A DNA stretch of 64,000 nt from Periconia sp. R9002 (taxonomy: Eukaryota > Ascomycota > Dothideomycetes > Pleosporales > Periconiaceae): assembly GCA_023627715.1 (NCBI GenBank), contig JAMAHW010000011.1, forward strand, positions 186,001-250,000, read 5' to 3'. The notes beneath the pieces are model-generated. The model did no database searches. It saw only the letters and a program-made list of their open reading frames with translations, and was not told where the DNA came from. Positions within the stretch are counted from its first letter, which is position 1, and every line of letters starts with the position of its first letter. The translations under genes and the position numbers were made by a program. Below, piece by piece: positions 1 through 12,900 of the stretch.

Positions 1-795
1 GAACTCATCCGTTTCAACGATGATGATGTGTCCGTGACTGGCTTTCTTATGCAAACGCGTCACCCACCACCGAATCCCCGCAAGCGCAGCTACTTCGACA
101 ATGGCCGGCGACATCCTCACAAGCAACTAACTCATAACCAAGAGCTGGTTCTCAACGCCCACGTAACTACCCCCAACACCCCAATCAAAACCGACATGTA
201 GACGAGCAGTAGACCGAGGAAGAACGCGCACGCGATGAACAGCCACTGCATCGGCCGTGAGAGAGAAGGCGCATGTGCGTTGCGGCCTCCGTAAAGGCCA
301 TTTCATTTCTGCAAAACGACTCCGAGTCCGTTTCGTCTGGGAGTGCCAGGAGCATTATCATGATGATTTTCGTCTTCCTTTATATGTCCCTCCCGCATCT
401 CCTCCCTCACAACATCCCACACACCCCTCGCCCCCCTTCCCGTCGGAAACAACCCACAAAAGCCGCCCAAGAGCAACACAACCACACGCATCCCGACTCC
501 CATCCGTCGCTGGGAGAGCAAAACATTCACATCCGGCCGGGAGGAATGCCAGTGCGGCGGGAATCAGCGTGAGGAGTTGCGTGCCACTCGACAGCCCTGC
601 CTTTTGGTATTCGTCGAGTTGGTCAAGAACGCAGGAGGTGTAGCGGATGCAGGGGGATTTCACGGTTTGGTTGTAGATCGCGATGCAGAAGGCTTGCTCG
701 GTTGCGTTGATGAAGCGGAGTACGGTGTGGGCTCGGGAGCCTTAGGGGATGTAGGGGATGATGGTGTTGGGGTTGGATACGGGGTATAGTGACAT
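1..795 (-). pseudogene. damaged fungal multi-pass membrane protein gene, runs off the left edge
   Basis: Read on the minus strand from ATG at 795, the product begins like a mould membrane-protein family in which a conserved segment (GSRAHTVLRFINATEQAF) precedes a cysteine-rich loop (SPCIRYTSCVLDQLDEYQKAG). An in-frame TAA at 742-744 cuts it after 17 codons. The conserved protein then continues in the same frame to about position 480, after which the likely frame shifts. A hydrophobic segment reading LFIACAFFLGLLLVYMSVLIG is visible near 180-240, and a further open segment runs to position 1. Multiple breaks argue for a pseudogene; unrecognised introns could explain the later shifts but not the early stop. 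The function of the family is unknown to me. Confidence 0.45.
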
Positions 796-1278
796 TTTTT
801 TCCGAATTTGTGATGTTTTATTTTCTGTTTTTTTGGGGAGAAGGGGGGGAGTGGTGGGTGGAAGTCGTATCTAATGTGTAGCAGTTATGAAGATTGGATC
901 TTGAAGTAGATTTCCCAAAGAGGAGTGTTTTTACGCGTAGCCGCTCATAGGATTTTATCATGCAAGGCTGTAAAAACCTGATATGCTTTGGGCAGGTCGA
1001 ACTGCCGGATTCACCCAATCGGCAAATAGGTACGCAAAAACTCTGTTGATTCTGCGTCTTGGCAATAACTCATTGAAAGATATGTGGAAATTTGGATATG
1101 CGCGTGTGCACACGGGATCCCTACTCTCTATAGCTCATTCACAAAAAGAAATACCTCGTCGTATCTAACAACAACTATCGAAACTTTCACAGGGTATTAC
1201 CAGCATTAGTGGTGTAAGATTGGTGTCGAAGTATAAAGAAATAAATGACAAGGTACCTCCCAGAAACTATTGACAGCT
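796..1278. other. intergenic, between the 5' end of the damaged gene and the 3' end of the LSB5-like gene
   Basis: Contains only short unconvincing ORFs. I see no RNA gene or repeat here. Confidence 0.5.
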
Positions 1279-3000
1279 CTAAACATCCCTCCAGGTCGGT
1301 TCATTGCGGTCATAAGGCGTTTTAACAGCTACAAATGTGTTGTTAGGACTGTATCATCATAGAAAGGAATCGCGACATACCATGAGAATCTCCAAATGGA
1401 TCATCTTCGTCTTCCTCAGGCTCAAACACGGGCTGCTTCCCAGCGGGTGGCATTGGTATGCTTGTCGGCCTCGCTGGCCTCGGCGGAGGCGTTTCTTCCA
1501 TGCTTAATCCAGCCATGGACGATGTAGCTTGCTCTGTTTCGCTGTCGCTGTCATCATCAATGCTCTTGTCCATGATTTCAAATGCCATGAGTCCTTTGAC
1601 GAGCTCGTCGTTGGCACTGAGCAGACTGCCTAGGTATTGATCCGACTCTACAAGTTGGATGTACCGCAGAATCTGTCGCCTGAGCTGCTTGCAGGTTTCG
1701 AAGCGCTGCATAACTTCTGCATTCTCGCTGACACGCTGTACTTCACGATTGATAAGCTGAAGGCCGTTTAACAAATTAGTGCTGGCAACTGTAGCGGCGG
1801 CAATAGTTTCGAGTAATTGACCCTTCTCCTTCTCCAGGTTGAAAGGCTTGCCCCGATTCTTCTTATCCTTCTTGTCTTTCCTGAATAGTGACGAACTAGT
1901 TGGAGCAGTACCGAGTGCCACTGTCCGCCCGGAGGAAGCGGATGCTGACGGGAAGTGGGACGGCGGAGAAGGTCGACGAGCTGTCACAGGCGATTCAGGA
2001 GGTGAAACCGCGTTTTCCCGTTCGGCTTCAGCTTCGTTCTCTCGAACTATGCGAGACTGATGTGGTTGCGGCCGTCTCGTTCGCGGCAGTTCTTTGTGAA
2101 GGTTGGCAATTCTCTCAAGGCCTGGCGTAGATTTGTACGCTACGGCCCATTGACGGAACAGAACGTTGACCTTCTTTCGAACATCCTCATCTATCATGGT
2201 ATCTTTGGCAAGCAACCTTAGGCGTTCGAGGAGAGGTTCATCAGCAAAGCTCTTCTGAAACCTGGTCCCCGCATTTTGGATCAAGCCGTCGAGGATGACT
2301 AGGGCTCGAAGTTGGCGATGAACGTTGCCATATTTGCTGGAGAATTGTCAGAGCTGCAAGATGAAATATGTCAATCAACCTACAGCTTCTTGCGTAAAGC
2401 TCGAGCCGCTTCGGTGGGACCGGATTGTTGTATTCGAATAACTTCAATCAAATCAATCAGACCGGTGATATCCTGTTCGAATCGTTAATCTTGCACATTG
2501 CGTACGGTTGACCTATGCTACTCACATCTTCTTCGTACTGTTCACTGGTCAAGCGATCAATCTGTACTGTGACGGCTGAATATGGTTTTTTCTATCGCGG
2601 ATCCATTGTTTTAGTGTTTTTCCACAGTACTTGAAGAAACACAGTGGACAAGGATTTTGAAAAATGGGTAGGTCTTTGTAAACATCAGGGTTCTTATGGT
2701 GATGCAAAGACTTTCGTCCTGACCTGGACTTGGAAGGAATTGCTTTCATGATAGGAAATGTTGTGTATGGTGGAGGTTCGCAAATGCAGCAGGCAGAATA
2801 ACAAGGAGGTGCTTCTTTCATAGTAGTCTTCCCACAGAGAAGTCTGGTCTTCGCTGAGAACCTTGCATACATCATAGAAAGACGGAACGGAATAGTGATG
2901 TAACAGTGAAGATAAATGTAAAGAGAAAGGTGTTTGAAGCTATTGGAGAGCTTCGTAGCAAGTTATATAAGAACCGATTGTTGAGATAACTTACCGGCAT
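1279..3000 (-). CDS. LSB5: LSB5-like VHS and GAT domain protein (actin patch / endocytosis)
   Basis: Spliced minus-strand gene. Exons in coding order are 3000-2995, 2591-2526, 2472-2384, 2336-1381 and 1328-1279, giving 388 residues. The product starts MPKKPYSAVTVQIDRLTSEQ. An N-terminal VHS domain (about residues 10-140, with KYGNVHRQLRALVILDGLIQ) is followed by a Ser/Pro-rich linker and a GAT-like three-helix region (about 210-300), then an acidic, proline-rich tail ending in DPFGDSHAV. This order matches yeast Lsb5, which binds Las17 and Sla1 and acts in cortical actin patches and endocytosis. The last three introns have GT-AG ends and good branch points. The first coding exon is only six bases (ATGCCG) before a GTAAGT donor and implies a 403-nt intron, so the start is the least certain part. 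Confidence 0.82.
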
Positions 3001-3630
3001 GTTTGGATTTTCAAGGGAACAACAACAGATGTTGGACGCTAATTAGCCAATATTTGTGAGTGCGGTTGGTCCGGCAATGGTAGATTGATCGTGATGAGAG
3101 ACTGTTTTATGGGCCTAATTGGACAAAACGTAGGTTTGTGAACGCAGATGGCGCGTGAGCCCTGGCGTCAGAAGCGGACAGTGTGGAGAGCCGATGTTGT
3201 ACTGCGGTTATTACTAGAGCGGATCCCTCGCTGGCAGATGCTCAAAGAAGTTTATCAAAGGAAGAATCAGAGCTTCCAGAAGATGAGGTGGTATATGGCA
3301 GTGGCGAAGACCCGTGCAGAGACTGAAGGTAACAAACGTGGCCGTAGACTGTGAACGAAAACGAGGATGAGGAAGGCTGGAAGGCTGTGACGATGGTTTC
3401 CTTGACTGATAGCTGCGTGTACTGCACTGCCCGCATTTGGTGGGGTTGATGATGACTAAGGCTTTCATTCACTATGAACCCCTCGGCACGCGCCACATGC
3501 ACAATCCACTCACCCCGTCATGCTTCATGCACTTGTGCTCTTCCCTGACTTTTGACACGTTTAGCGAATGCAATCTGCCTGCCATTCATGGACGCTTGTG
3601 ATCGGACCATGAACGGGATCGTCGGGGACT
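3001..3630. other. intergenic, divergent promoter region
   Basis: Lies between the divergently transcribed LSB5-like gene and the next plus-strand gene, so it probably holds both promoters. The small ORFs in it show no protein-like features. Confidence 0.5.
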
Positions 3631-5144
3631 ATGCGTGAGCTACCCACTAATGCCACGCACATCGCCTTGTCTCCTGCATTATTCTCCTGCTGGCTTACAC
3701 TAACACCACAGGCAGCTCACAGCCAGCTGAGTATTTTTATTATGCACCACCCTCTAGCTGGACTCCCATTAACCGCCCTGTGACGCCTGGCGCGCCGAAC
3801 TCGCAACCGCAAGGCCTTCAACAAGTTGTACTTCAAACTCCCACACCTGTCCCAACTGTCACACCTCCTGCTCCAAATCGTGCGCGTAAGCGGGTACGAA
3901 AAAGAAACCTCGATGCAACCCCCCAAAGAGACGATGAAGTCACCAAAGCCAAACCTTCCAAAAGGAAGACTCGTCTATCTGCTAACAAAAAGCAACCCAA
4001 CAAGTCTGATCCCGGCAAAACAATCGACAACACTCGTGTAACGAAACCTGATGCCGCAGCTGATCAGTCTCGTGTGCTTCCCAGCGTCGGCTCAGGCACC
4101 CATTACAACTCCGAGTCGAATATTGCTTCAAATATCAAATGGAGTGCGTCTGCAGACATGCCCGGTTCAGGTTCAACAACAAAGACTTCAAAGCAAACGA
4201 GCTCGAGGGCATATTTATCTACAGCGGGGCCGATCAATCATCGTCATGAAGTTCAGTGCCCAATCATCGATTTAACTTCCCATGCTACTCACCTTGATAC
4301 CGAAGACCACAGATCAGACACAATAGACAACTGCGCGGAATATGATGAGCTTTTCAATTCACTTCTTGATGACACGACTAACTCTTCTGTTACATTAGCC
4401 GGGTCTAGAGCTAGCTCCCACTCTACTTACCGTTCGCCCAGCATCTGGTCGTCCCCGGATGTGAAGGCTGGGCATTCTGATGTTGACAACATGGCCCATA
4501 TGCTCTCTTCACCCTCGACAGTTGGACTTGATTCTCGGATGCATGCTACTAGCGCCGACCCCGATTCTATCAACTTGTTAGACAACGCGAGCCCGAGCTT
4601 GTCTAAGAATCACTTACGCCATTTCAGTTCTCCTGTGACGCTGAAGACTGGATGCCATGTCGAAACGGTAGCTCGTCCCAAAGTTGACCGCAAACCCATT
4701 GTCCGATTCCCATTCCCTCCTCCAGTCAGCAATCGATCACCCATCATTGGGCTTTCGCCCAGTCTGCTCCTCAGGACTTGTTTTCGGATCGGTGAAGCTA
4801 TCAATCAGGCAAGCCATGCGACCAAAAATAGACAGAAGGTCATGTTTGAGCTCTATGCTAGAATTATGGACTCTCACCGGGACGAGGAAAAACAGAATTT
4901 TGTCTTTTGCGATCTTTTTCACGAGAAGCCACCGCATCTTCGGGGCATCTACAGTGCAGCAATCTGGAAGGACGTAGATCTGTACAGGTACGATGCGGGT
5001 CGGCTTTTGACGAAAGACAGAATGTGCCGCTGCATTGGAGAGATCAAACGTGACGGCAAGGAGTGGGTCATGACTGTTTCTAACATCTGGGAGGCTACCT
5101 GGGAAGACGTTGAGTGGGTTGAAGGTATCGTCAATGCCGTGTAA
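3631..5144 (+). CDS. conserved fungal protein of unknown function with a structured C-terminal domain
   Basis: Proposed structure is exon 1 at 3631-3634 (ATGC only), intron 3635-3711 (GTGAGC donor, CTAAC branch, CACAG end), then exon 2 at 3712-5144, giving 478 residues starting MRSSQPAEYFYYAPP. The open frame continues upstream of the first internal methionine, which supports the tiny first exon. The first 300 residues are low-complexity, basic and Ser/Thr-rich, with Lys/Arg clusters suggesting nuclear location. The last 150 residues look folded and are the part I recognise as conserved in moulds: SNRSPIIGLSPSLLLRTCFRIG, FCDLFHEKPPHLRGIY and WEATWEDVEWVEGIV. No catalytic motif is visible and I cannot assign a role. 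Confidence 0.7.
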
Positions 5145-5514
5145 TGCACGCGAAGCAGCCACATTTCTATACCAGGGATAGAGCAAAAGGTGAACGCAAC
5201 GCAGACAGGGGTGAGTGTTATTTGTTTCCAAGCAAAGGCTTCGCGATGTATACGGAGGATGTTCAAGTCTATGAATCCCCATGTATGTAGCTGTGTACTT
5301 AGGTAGATGATCGTGGGAGAACCTTTCAAACGACGGCAAGTTCCAGGGCTGTGTCACGACATCGCGCACACGTGATATGTGTAGACGCCGCCCCCAGAGC
5401 GGGGAAGCAAGCGCCTATTCATCTAAAGCTCACTGCTTAAAGAAGACGCATCGGACGCCTGTTCTATAGACACAATTGCTTGATTTATGCGTTTCCAACT
5501 TCGGCTGCGTCGCC
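5145..5514. other. intergenic
   Basis: Short spacer between two plus-strand genes. It would hold the terminator of the first and the promoter of the second; no specific element is evident. Confidence 0.45.
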
Positions 5515-7496
5515 ATGCAGTCTCCTACTATGACGCCCAAAGCGGCGGCATCTGAAGGCGAAGACAGCGCATCGAACCGGCAGCCCGTTACCACGCCCCA
5601 AAAGTCCAAGACACAAAAGGTTCGCTCGCTTTCCGACAGCGCACCGCATCTCGAGCCATCCCCCAAGTTTCGCGAATCGATTCGAGCCTCCAAAGATGAT
5701 CATACCATTGTCGCCAGCCCTCGCACGCCCCGGCGACCTGAGCTCCTCTCCCGAGGGCTCTCCCTGCAAATGCCGTCGCGGGAGATGCCCATGCCCAGTC
5801 CCTCTCAATTTGCAGCGCGAGTGCCTCTCTCACCACAGCTGGATGCGCGCAATACCTATGCATCGCCAGCTTCGTTGCTTCCACGTCGATCGCGCGGCGC
5901 CGAATTCTCGAGGGCGTGCACCAACCTCCACCATTCTACGCTTGTAGATCAGTCGTCGCCCGACTCTTCCCCCACAATCACGCAAAAGGGGATGATGATA
6001 CCCTCACGGAAGCCTCGCGGCAATTCCATGGTTATGGAAAGTCCCAACGTGATGCATTCTAGTTGGGGCAACGGCGATAGGCTCGCCGCGTCGGGTTCGG
6101 TGGGGAGCATCACCATGCTCGACCGCGACGATTCCAGCAGCAATTCCGACGATGGCGATCCAATGGATCCTGACGACAACGATGATCCGATGCTCATGAC
6201 GCCGCAAGCCATGAAGCACAGCATGCCTTTTGGTGGCCCCACAGGGAACAATCCGGGTACATGGAGCAACATGTTCTCGCCGGGAGGAATGCCTACATTC
6301 ATGAGCATACAAAGGGCGCGGCTACGTAAAGGAAGGAGTAGGAAAAGCTCGAGTTCGGCGAGTGGACACAGCAGTAGCATGGCGTCTCCCGGTCCAGCGT
6401 CGCCGCCCAACGGGAAGGCCGAGAGTTACTTTGCGCGCGAGGCTGCTATGCGCAAGGCTGGGTCGCGGAGAGAAAGCTTGTCGTTGTTTACCAACGACCT
6501 GCATATCTCTTCCGGAAACGACAGCGGCGATGAGGGTAACACCATGCCGCAGACGCCTGGGGTGGTGCGACGGCCAGTCACCCGACGAGGCAATCTACTA
6601 GTAAGTGATATCGAACTTAGCGCGTGAAGCGGAACTGATGCTGATTGGTATAGCCCAAGTCAAGGCAATTCGGTCGCATCAAAGCAGAACTCATGGAGGA
6701 AGCCACTCCAATCGATAACGAGTTTCGCCGTGAAGCTGAAATCATTCGACAAGTACGCGAAAACGAAGGCGACGTAGAATTCCCGTCTAGCACTGCGCAA
6801 TCCTCACCGAACCTTCTGCCTACCGTACCAGGCCTGGACGGTCCATTGGAAGGGGTTCCTGAAGAGGGAAGCGAAGATATCATGGGCTTGGACTTGCCCA
6901 CAAAGGGCCTTTTTGGAGCTTTTGGGCAGTCCAAGAATATCAGCAATAGTGGAAAACGAGACTTCTGGAATCGTGACCGCCCAACCCAAACACCGCCACC
7001 GCCTAGCTTTCCACGTGCCGAGTCGAGCATCATGACTGACGATATGAGCATGGATTCTCCCTCTACATCAGCGTCACTACCATCTACCAATGCAACGAGT
7101 TACGGCATGGAGCAAAATTTCTATTCAAGTTCTGCTTCGCGCTCCTCTACACCACAGCCCATTGCTCCCCCGACAGCTGCGGATGGACTGAAGAAGTCAA
7201 GTAAACGTCGGCGGGATGATGACCTGGACAGTTATTCCATCAAACGTAGGGCAGTGTCTCCTGGGGTCAGCGTTCATAATTCGCCGGTGTTGTCGCAATC
7301 TCCTGCGCAGCGTGATCTATGGGGTGCCAGAACACAACGTGAGCCCTCCGTTAGCGGTGCAAGTGGGCATGCGGCTGGTGAAAGGTCCAACAGCGGAGGA
7401 AGTGTAGCTTTGACGCCATCTTTTGGCCCTAAGAGGGTTGGGTTACAGAGCATGACGGACACGCATGACGGACTGATGAAGATGAGTATCGAATGA
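5515..7496 (+). CDS. conserved Ser/Pro-rich ascomycete protein of unknown function
   Basis: Two exons, 5515-6600 and 6654-7496, joined across a 53-nt intron (GTAAGT, CTGAT branch, ATAG), give 642 residues. The start at 5515 is the first ATG of the frame. The protein is largely disordered, rich in SP/TP sites (VASPRTPRRPELLSRG, RARLRKGRSRKSSSSASG), with an acidic patch (DDGDPMDPDDNDDP). A conserved block spans the splice junction: VVRRPVTRRGNLL from exon 1 and PKSRQFGRIKAEL from exon 2, followed by EFRREAEIIRQVRE. This block is a signature I associate with a widespread mould family. A bipartite basic stretch (KKSSKRRRDDD...KRR) suggests a nuclear protein and likely CDK substrate. No enzyme domain is seen. 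Confidence 0.78.
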
Positions 7497-7949
7497 GGGA
7501 GTATTATTCTGGTTCCTGTATAAGGATTATCTATATTGTGTTTTGAGCGTGGAGTTTTGGGATAGAAGGCATGGATGAGTAAGGAGTAGATGGAGTGTTC
7601 ATCTATCACCCTGGAATTATGGCGAAGCTACGTATGTAACGGCTGTCCTAATGCTTAACAAGTACTCGACGAGTACACATTTTATCGCTCTTTAAAATTT
7701 ACACACTAGATGTTTGAGCTTGAAGATATTCACTTGATGTACCGGTAGTTACGGGGAAGCATGGGTGGCCAATAACATACCCGGAGCTAACCCCTGCCCT
7801 GCGTGCCTTCCCTGCCCCTCGTAGTCGTGCCAAGACGATCACACGTCTCAGTGCCGACTGCACCCAACAGACGTCGTGCATCTTTGAGGTACTTGTCCCC
7901 CATAAAAGCTTGCTTTCCAATCGCTGTCATTCCGAAACGCGAGAACACA
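7497..7949. other. intergenic, upstream of capping protein alpha
   Basis: Plus-strand spacer between two plus-strand genes. It shows no recognisable RNA gene or repeat. Confidence 0.45.
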
Positions 7950-8989
7950 ATGTCGAGAACAACAGCGCTTTCTTCGTTTGTAGAGAGCGCCCCGCCTGGT
8001 GAAGTGAGTTGCTCCTAGAATAGGCCCCACTATGAGCTTCGACAACAGCTGACACAAGTACAAATAGCTCGCAGATGTCACCAAAGGTACGACCGATTGA
8101 ACTTCCCGAATCTTCTAGATACATTGTGTCACATAGCGCATACTCATTGACCGTTGGCAGCGATCAAATCCATCATCGGTGACGACAATGTGGAGTCCGA
8201 GCTCTCCCCCGCATACCAGAAGTATAACGAGGAGCAACTCTCCACGACCAAACTCCCGGGTGGAACCGCCGAAGTACTCGTCAGTCCATATAACTCATTG
8301 GGAGACGGCAGATACTATGACGTAGAGAGCTCGAGCTCGTTTGCATTCGACCATGCTACGGGGAAAGCGAGCGACGTGCGGAGTTACGTGCTGGAGGGTG
8401 CGCTTGAGGATACAGTGTGAGTCTCCTTGGAACATATATAGACTGAATACCGTGAAAGCCACGAAGCAAACAAAACTCAACAACTAACCCCCCCTACAGG
8501 AAGAGTCTGGTTAAGAGCCTAACAACCCACGCCTCTGAACACTACCCCAAATCAAGCACCGGAGTTTTCCCAATCGAAGACGACTCCCAAATCGCCATCC
8601 TAACCGTCGCAAACAAATACTCCCCCTCCAACTACTGGAACGGCCGCTGGCGCTCCCACTACACCTACACCCCTTCCTCGGGCAAGATCTCGGGCTCGAT
8701 AAAAGTCGACGTGCACTATTACGAGGACGGAAACGTGCGTCTCATCACTGACAAGGAAATCTCGGCCACGGTGGGGGCCAATGCGAGCGCCGCGGAGGTG
8801 GTGAAGCAGATTGCGACCGCGGAGAGGAAGTATCAGGAGGACCTGAACAAGGCGTTTGCGAATTTGAGCGAGGGCGCGTTCAAGCAGCTCAGGAGGCAAT
8901 TGCCCATCACGAGACAGAAAATTGAGTGGGAGAAGGTGAGCGGATACAGGCTTGGGCAGGATATTGGTGGAGGGGGAAGGGCGAGATAG
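7950..8989 (+). CDS. CAP1: F-actin-capping protein subunit alpha
   Basis: Four exons, 7950-8003, 8068-8086 (19 nt), 8161-8416 and 8500-8989, encode 272 residues, the usual length for the family. The start MSRTTALSSFVESAPPGE leads into LADVTKAIKSIIGDD. The C-terminal half carries the CapZ-alpha hallmarks NYWNGRWRS, IKVDVHYYEDGNVRL and LRRQLPITRQKIEWEKVSGYRL. The protein forms a heterodimer with the beta subunit, caps actin barbed ends, and acts in actin patches and at the cortex. All three introns have canonical ends. The LSB5-like actin-patch gene lies about 5 kb away, probably by chance. Confidence 0.95.
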
Positions 8990-9932
8990 GAGGGCTCTTG
9001 AGTGAGGTCTCTCGGGTACGAACGACGGTTCCGGTTTATGAGAACATTTCTAGCTGGAAATGCAAAATCAATATGTTGAAATTAATCATATTGAGAGAAT
9101 CGTTGAAAGGATCTAGTGAGGTAGCTGGTACCGTGTGTAACCTGCAATGCCTCAGGAAGCATTTTTCGTCTCCTCTCTGTACCAAACACGCATATTAAAC
9201 CCTTACATTACGGATATTAGCCAGACTCACAACAGGATGTCAACCGTACTTTCTTCCCTTTAAAAAACCATTACATAACTTCTTAACGCACTTTTTATAC
9301 GCTTTCAACGTAACGATCTATATTCTTTAATTCCTGGTAACAAGTCACTGCCTGGGGTATGTGCCAAGCCCTATGAATTCTTAAGTTGATCATCACAGAG
9401 TATTGCTACCCAGGGTATCGACACAGGTAGGGGAAATACTTGGTAACGTCCTCGGCCAAGGACGGGGCTCACAGGCAACTATTTGCGCACCTCATCATGT
9501 TTTGGAGTACAGCGATTACTATGATAGCGCTTTCTGTTTCTCCACAAAGATGTTGTGTGATTTGAAGAAACTATATGGCGAGCGAGCGAGCGCGGGTTCA
9601 GGGGGGGATATTGGAAGTTGCAGTGCTAGGTAGACGGTTAGATATTTGTATATATTGGAGGTCCAAGAGGGCATAAGCATGGGTTAGTAACAAGTCGGAT
9701 TGAAGGAACAGTAAACCGTGATGTGTTTTTTTTGTTTTTCATACAGTTGTGCCAGTTTCATAGAGACAGGACACACTCATTAATTGGGATTCCATGGCTA
9801 TCTATGTAGAAAGAAGGAACCGTCCTTCGTGGGCAATAAAATGACTTGATCCTAACAAGTTTCTGTTCACGGATTTTTCATTTCCTTGTGAGAAACCTGC
9901 ATCCAAGTCCTCGAACCCATGGTCCCTTCCTT
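8990..9932. other. intergenic between two convergent genes
   Basis: Holds the 3' ends of the capping-protein and helicase genes. It is AT-rich near 9200-9350. No gene is evident. Confidence 0.5.
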
Positions 9933-12900
9933 CTAGTACCCACTGCACTTATGGCACGCAGCGTGATTCCTCGTGCCATCCTCGTAAATCGGACAAGCGA
10001 AGCACGGAGCTTGACCTACAATCGCCAATGTTAGCATCTTGTCTTCCCAAAAACACTCATGTACACAAGCAATCCACTTACATAAATGACCACACTTTCT
10101 CAACCTCCCGCCACAAACCGTTTCGCAGTCCATGAAATCCTGGTTCTGCACGTCCTCGTAGCAAGGGACCTTGATTGTGTGTCCGCACCGATTGATCCGC
10201 TTCTCGAGCATGACATCGCACTTGAGGGAGCTTTGCTCTTGACGCTGCCAGCAGCGGATGTTTTTGATCGTGTGTCCGCAGTCGAGGGTTATAGTGCCTT
10301 TGAGAAGCTCCATGCATTTTGGCTCGCAAGGCTCTCCACATAGCCACTGGCATGGATGGTCGCAGCCGGCTTTCATCCTTTCACAAGGTTCACGGCATTT
10401 GACACCTGGTTTTGTCAGTCTCAGCTCATCTTACGTAGAGTGATTCAACTTACTATTGTGCCTCATATCAGAGTGGCAGAGCTGATTGCAAGCATGGCCA
10501 CACTCTAATAAACGATCGCAGGGCAATGTACAGCCTCCTTCTGGAGCCAGGCGGCGAAAGTCGGCAGGTTCAAATACTTCCATGGCACTGTTTGGGTGTC
10601 TAGGGCACCTCAGTTTGAGGCTCTTTCCAATGTTTCCTTGCTCCTCGAGGATGTCCAGAACTTTTGCCCACATTGGAACGCCGGCGCTGGTTCTGCTATT
10701 GCCGATGATATACATCCCATGTTTCGCGCGGCTGAGCAATACGTTGATCCTATAATCACATTAGCTGTCTTCTTTCCAAAGAGAGGACCTGAACTTACCG
10801 ATTCGGAGTTTTAAGAAAGCCACACTGGTTGTTCTTGTTCGACCTCACCAGTGAGACAATCACAACTTTAGCTTCTTCACCTTGAAAGTTGTCAACAGTA
10901 GCAACTTTCAGAGCGTCAAGAAAATTGGTCTCTTTTGCTCCACTTCCTCCAGTTTGCGCGGGCTCCTCATCGAAAAATCCAGCTTGTTGAAGACGCCCCT
11001 GGTCGCGATCATCAAGCACAACCTCAGTGAAGGCAGACAGTGCGTTCTTGAGCCTGAACATCTGACCAAGATACGGGGTGATGACTGCGATGTCGTTTGG
11101 TTGATAGACCCCTTGCGACAGGAGATGCGTGGCTAGGCCAACGACGCACCTAACTTCGTAATCGTTGGACTTGGACATGCTGGTCGGTCCAGTTTCACCA
11201 CCTCCACTCTCTGGGTTGGAATGGTCGAGCCAATACACGCAATCTTTCATTCCAGCGACATCGGGGTATGATAGCACACTGGGGTCATCTTCAAGATGGG
11301 GATATAGAGTCTGGCGTATAAGAGACGAGATGCTAGGCCGCATACGACGCTGTGTACCCAATGTACTGCACGGAAGCTTGATGCTGGGTATTCCCGTGGG
11401 AGGATTGACCAAGCGCTCGAACAAGGACATGTCTAGAGAATATTTCTCTCCTCCGTGGCTCTCGGAAGCCAACTGGAAACGTTCGACAGAAGGCTTGAGT
11501 TGTAGATGATCGCCAATTAGAATAGCATGTTCAATGTCGGGAAGCAATGCCGTTAACGTGTGTGCCTCCAGAATTTCACCAGCTTCCTCCACTAGAACCA
11601 CCTTCATGGGTAGTCGCCTGAGAAGATCTAAATTTCGTGCCAATCCAGAAGTTGTCATGCCAATAATGTCAGCCTTGGACAGGCATCTTAAGTCAACCTC
11701 CTGCCTCGCGGCATCATCTAACTTCTTCACCTCATGATACTCATTCATGGCAGAAAAGAAGGCTTCTTTGCGAGTCGCTTTATAGTCTTCCATCCAGCGA
11801 TTGTAAAGACCTTGGCGTTCGCTCTTCGACATTTTCCAAATATCTTCGACCTTCGTATTCAACAGTTCCAGCGCTTTGCCGCTGCGATTTGAATCACCTC
11901 GTGGGCCGTTTGACAGCCATGATGCTATGGGATTTGGTCTTCTCTGGAATTGGTTTTGAACGACCTGAGCGACCTTTTGGCTAACTCTCCAAAGCTGTTT
12001 GTGGAACTCGGGATAGCGGGATTTCAAGTAATCCTCGAGGTCGACGTCATTTTCAGGCTCGCACATGGAGCGAATGACCTCGTTTACAGATGCAGCTCTG
12101 CCACTCAAAGCATTCACTTGAGCATCCCCTTCCTTCTTTTCATACTCCGTCTTTCCAGTACCCCTAGAAACGGCCCGAAGATTCATGTTTTCCAGTCGTT
12201 CGCTTTTTGAGCGGCTTCCGATACGTATCACGTTATGGATTCCCTGATCAAGGCAATGCTCCAAAGTCTGGTCCAGGGCGTGGTTGGTATATGTCACTAC
12301 CAAAATAGGCCCCAAGTTTGTAGCCTTCTTGGTAGCTAACAGAACCCGAAGAAGAGAAACACTAATAAAACTCTTTCCAGTGCCAGGAGGCCCCTGCAAT
12401 AGTGCTAAGCGGCGAGTAAGGGCGTGTAAAAGCGCTTTCGACTGTCGTTCGTCTAGTGTAGAGCCTTGCATGAGCTCCTCTACCTTGAATGTACCTTCTG
12501 GGGACAGCTCTAAGGGTTGATCGTTTGACATAAGACAGCTGAGATTGAACCGGAAATTCTTCGTTTGAGAATACATTGGAGGATTGACTGCAACCTCTCG
12601 AATGTCCAATTTTTTGGGAGCTAGAAGCTCTGCAAATGGAAGATTATCCTTTTCAATCATTGATTGGAGTGCGGTCAAGGTTGGTTGGAAAGTCTGCGGG
12701 ATCATTTTGGGGAATTCGAGCAGAGTCATTGTTCGACGAGGTCCAGTCCCAGAGACCAAATTGGCAATATGAGCAATATCCTTGGATTCGGCCAACGCAA
12801 GAGAGACGATGGCCTTCCGAGGATTAGAACTCAGGTCTTGTGATGAATTATTTCCTGCTTTTGCGTCTTTGCTGTTCTCATCGTTGAATCTGTGCCGCTG

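Noticed and set aside
2549..2875. 108-codon minus-strand frame overlapping the second exon of the LSB5-like gene
   Set aside because: It is in a different frame from the conserved VHS sequence, which overlaps it, and lies mainly in the long first intron.
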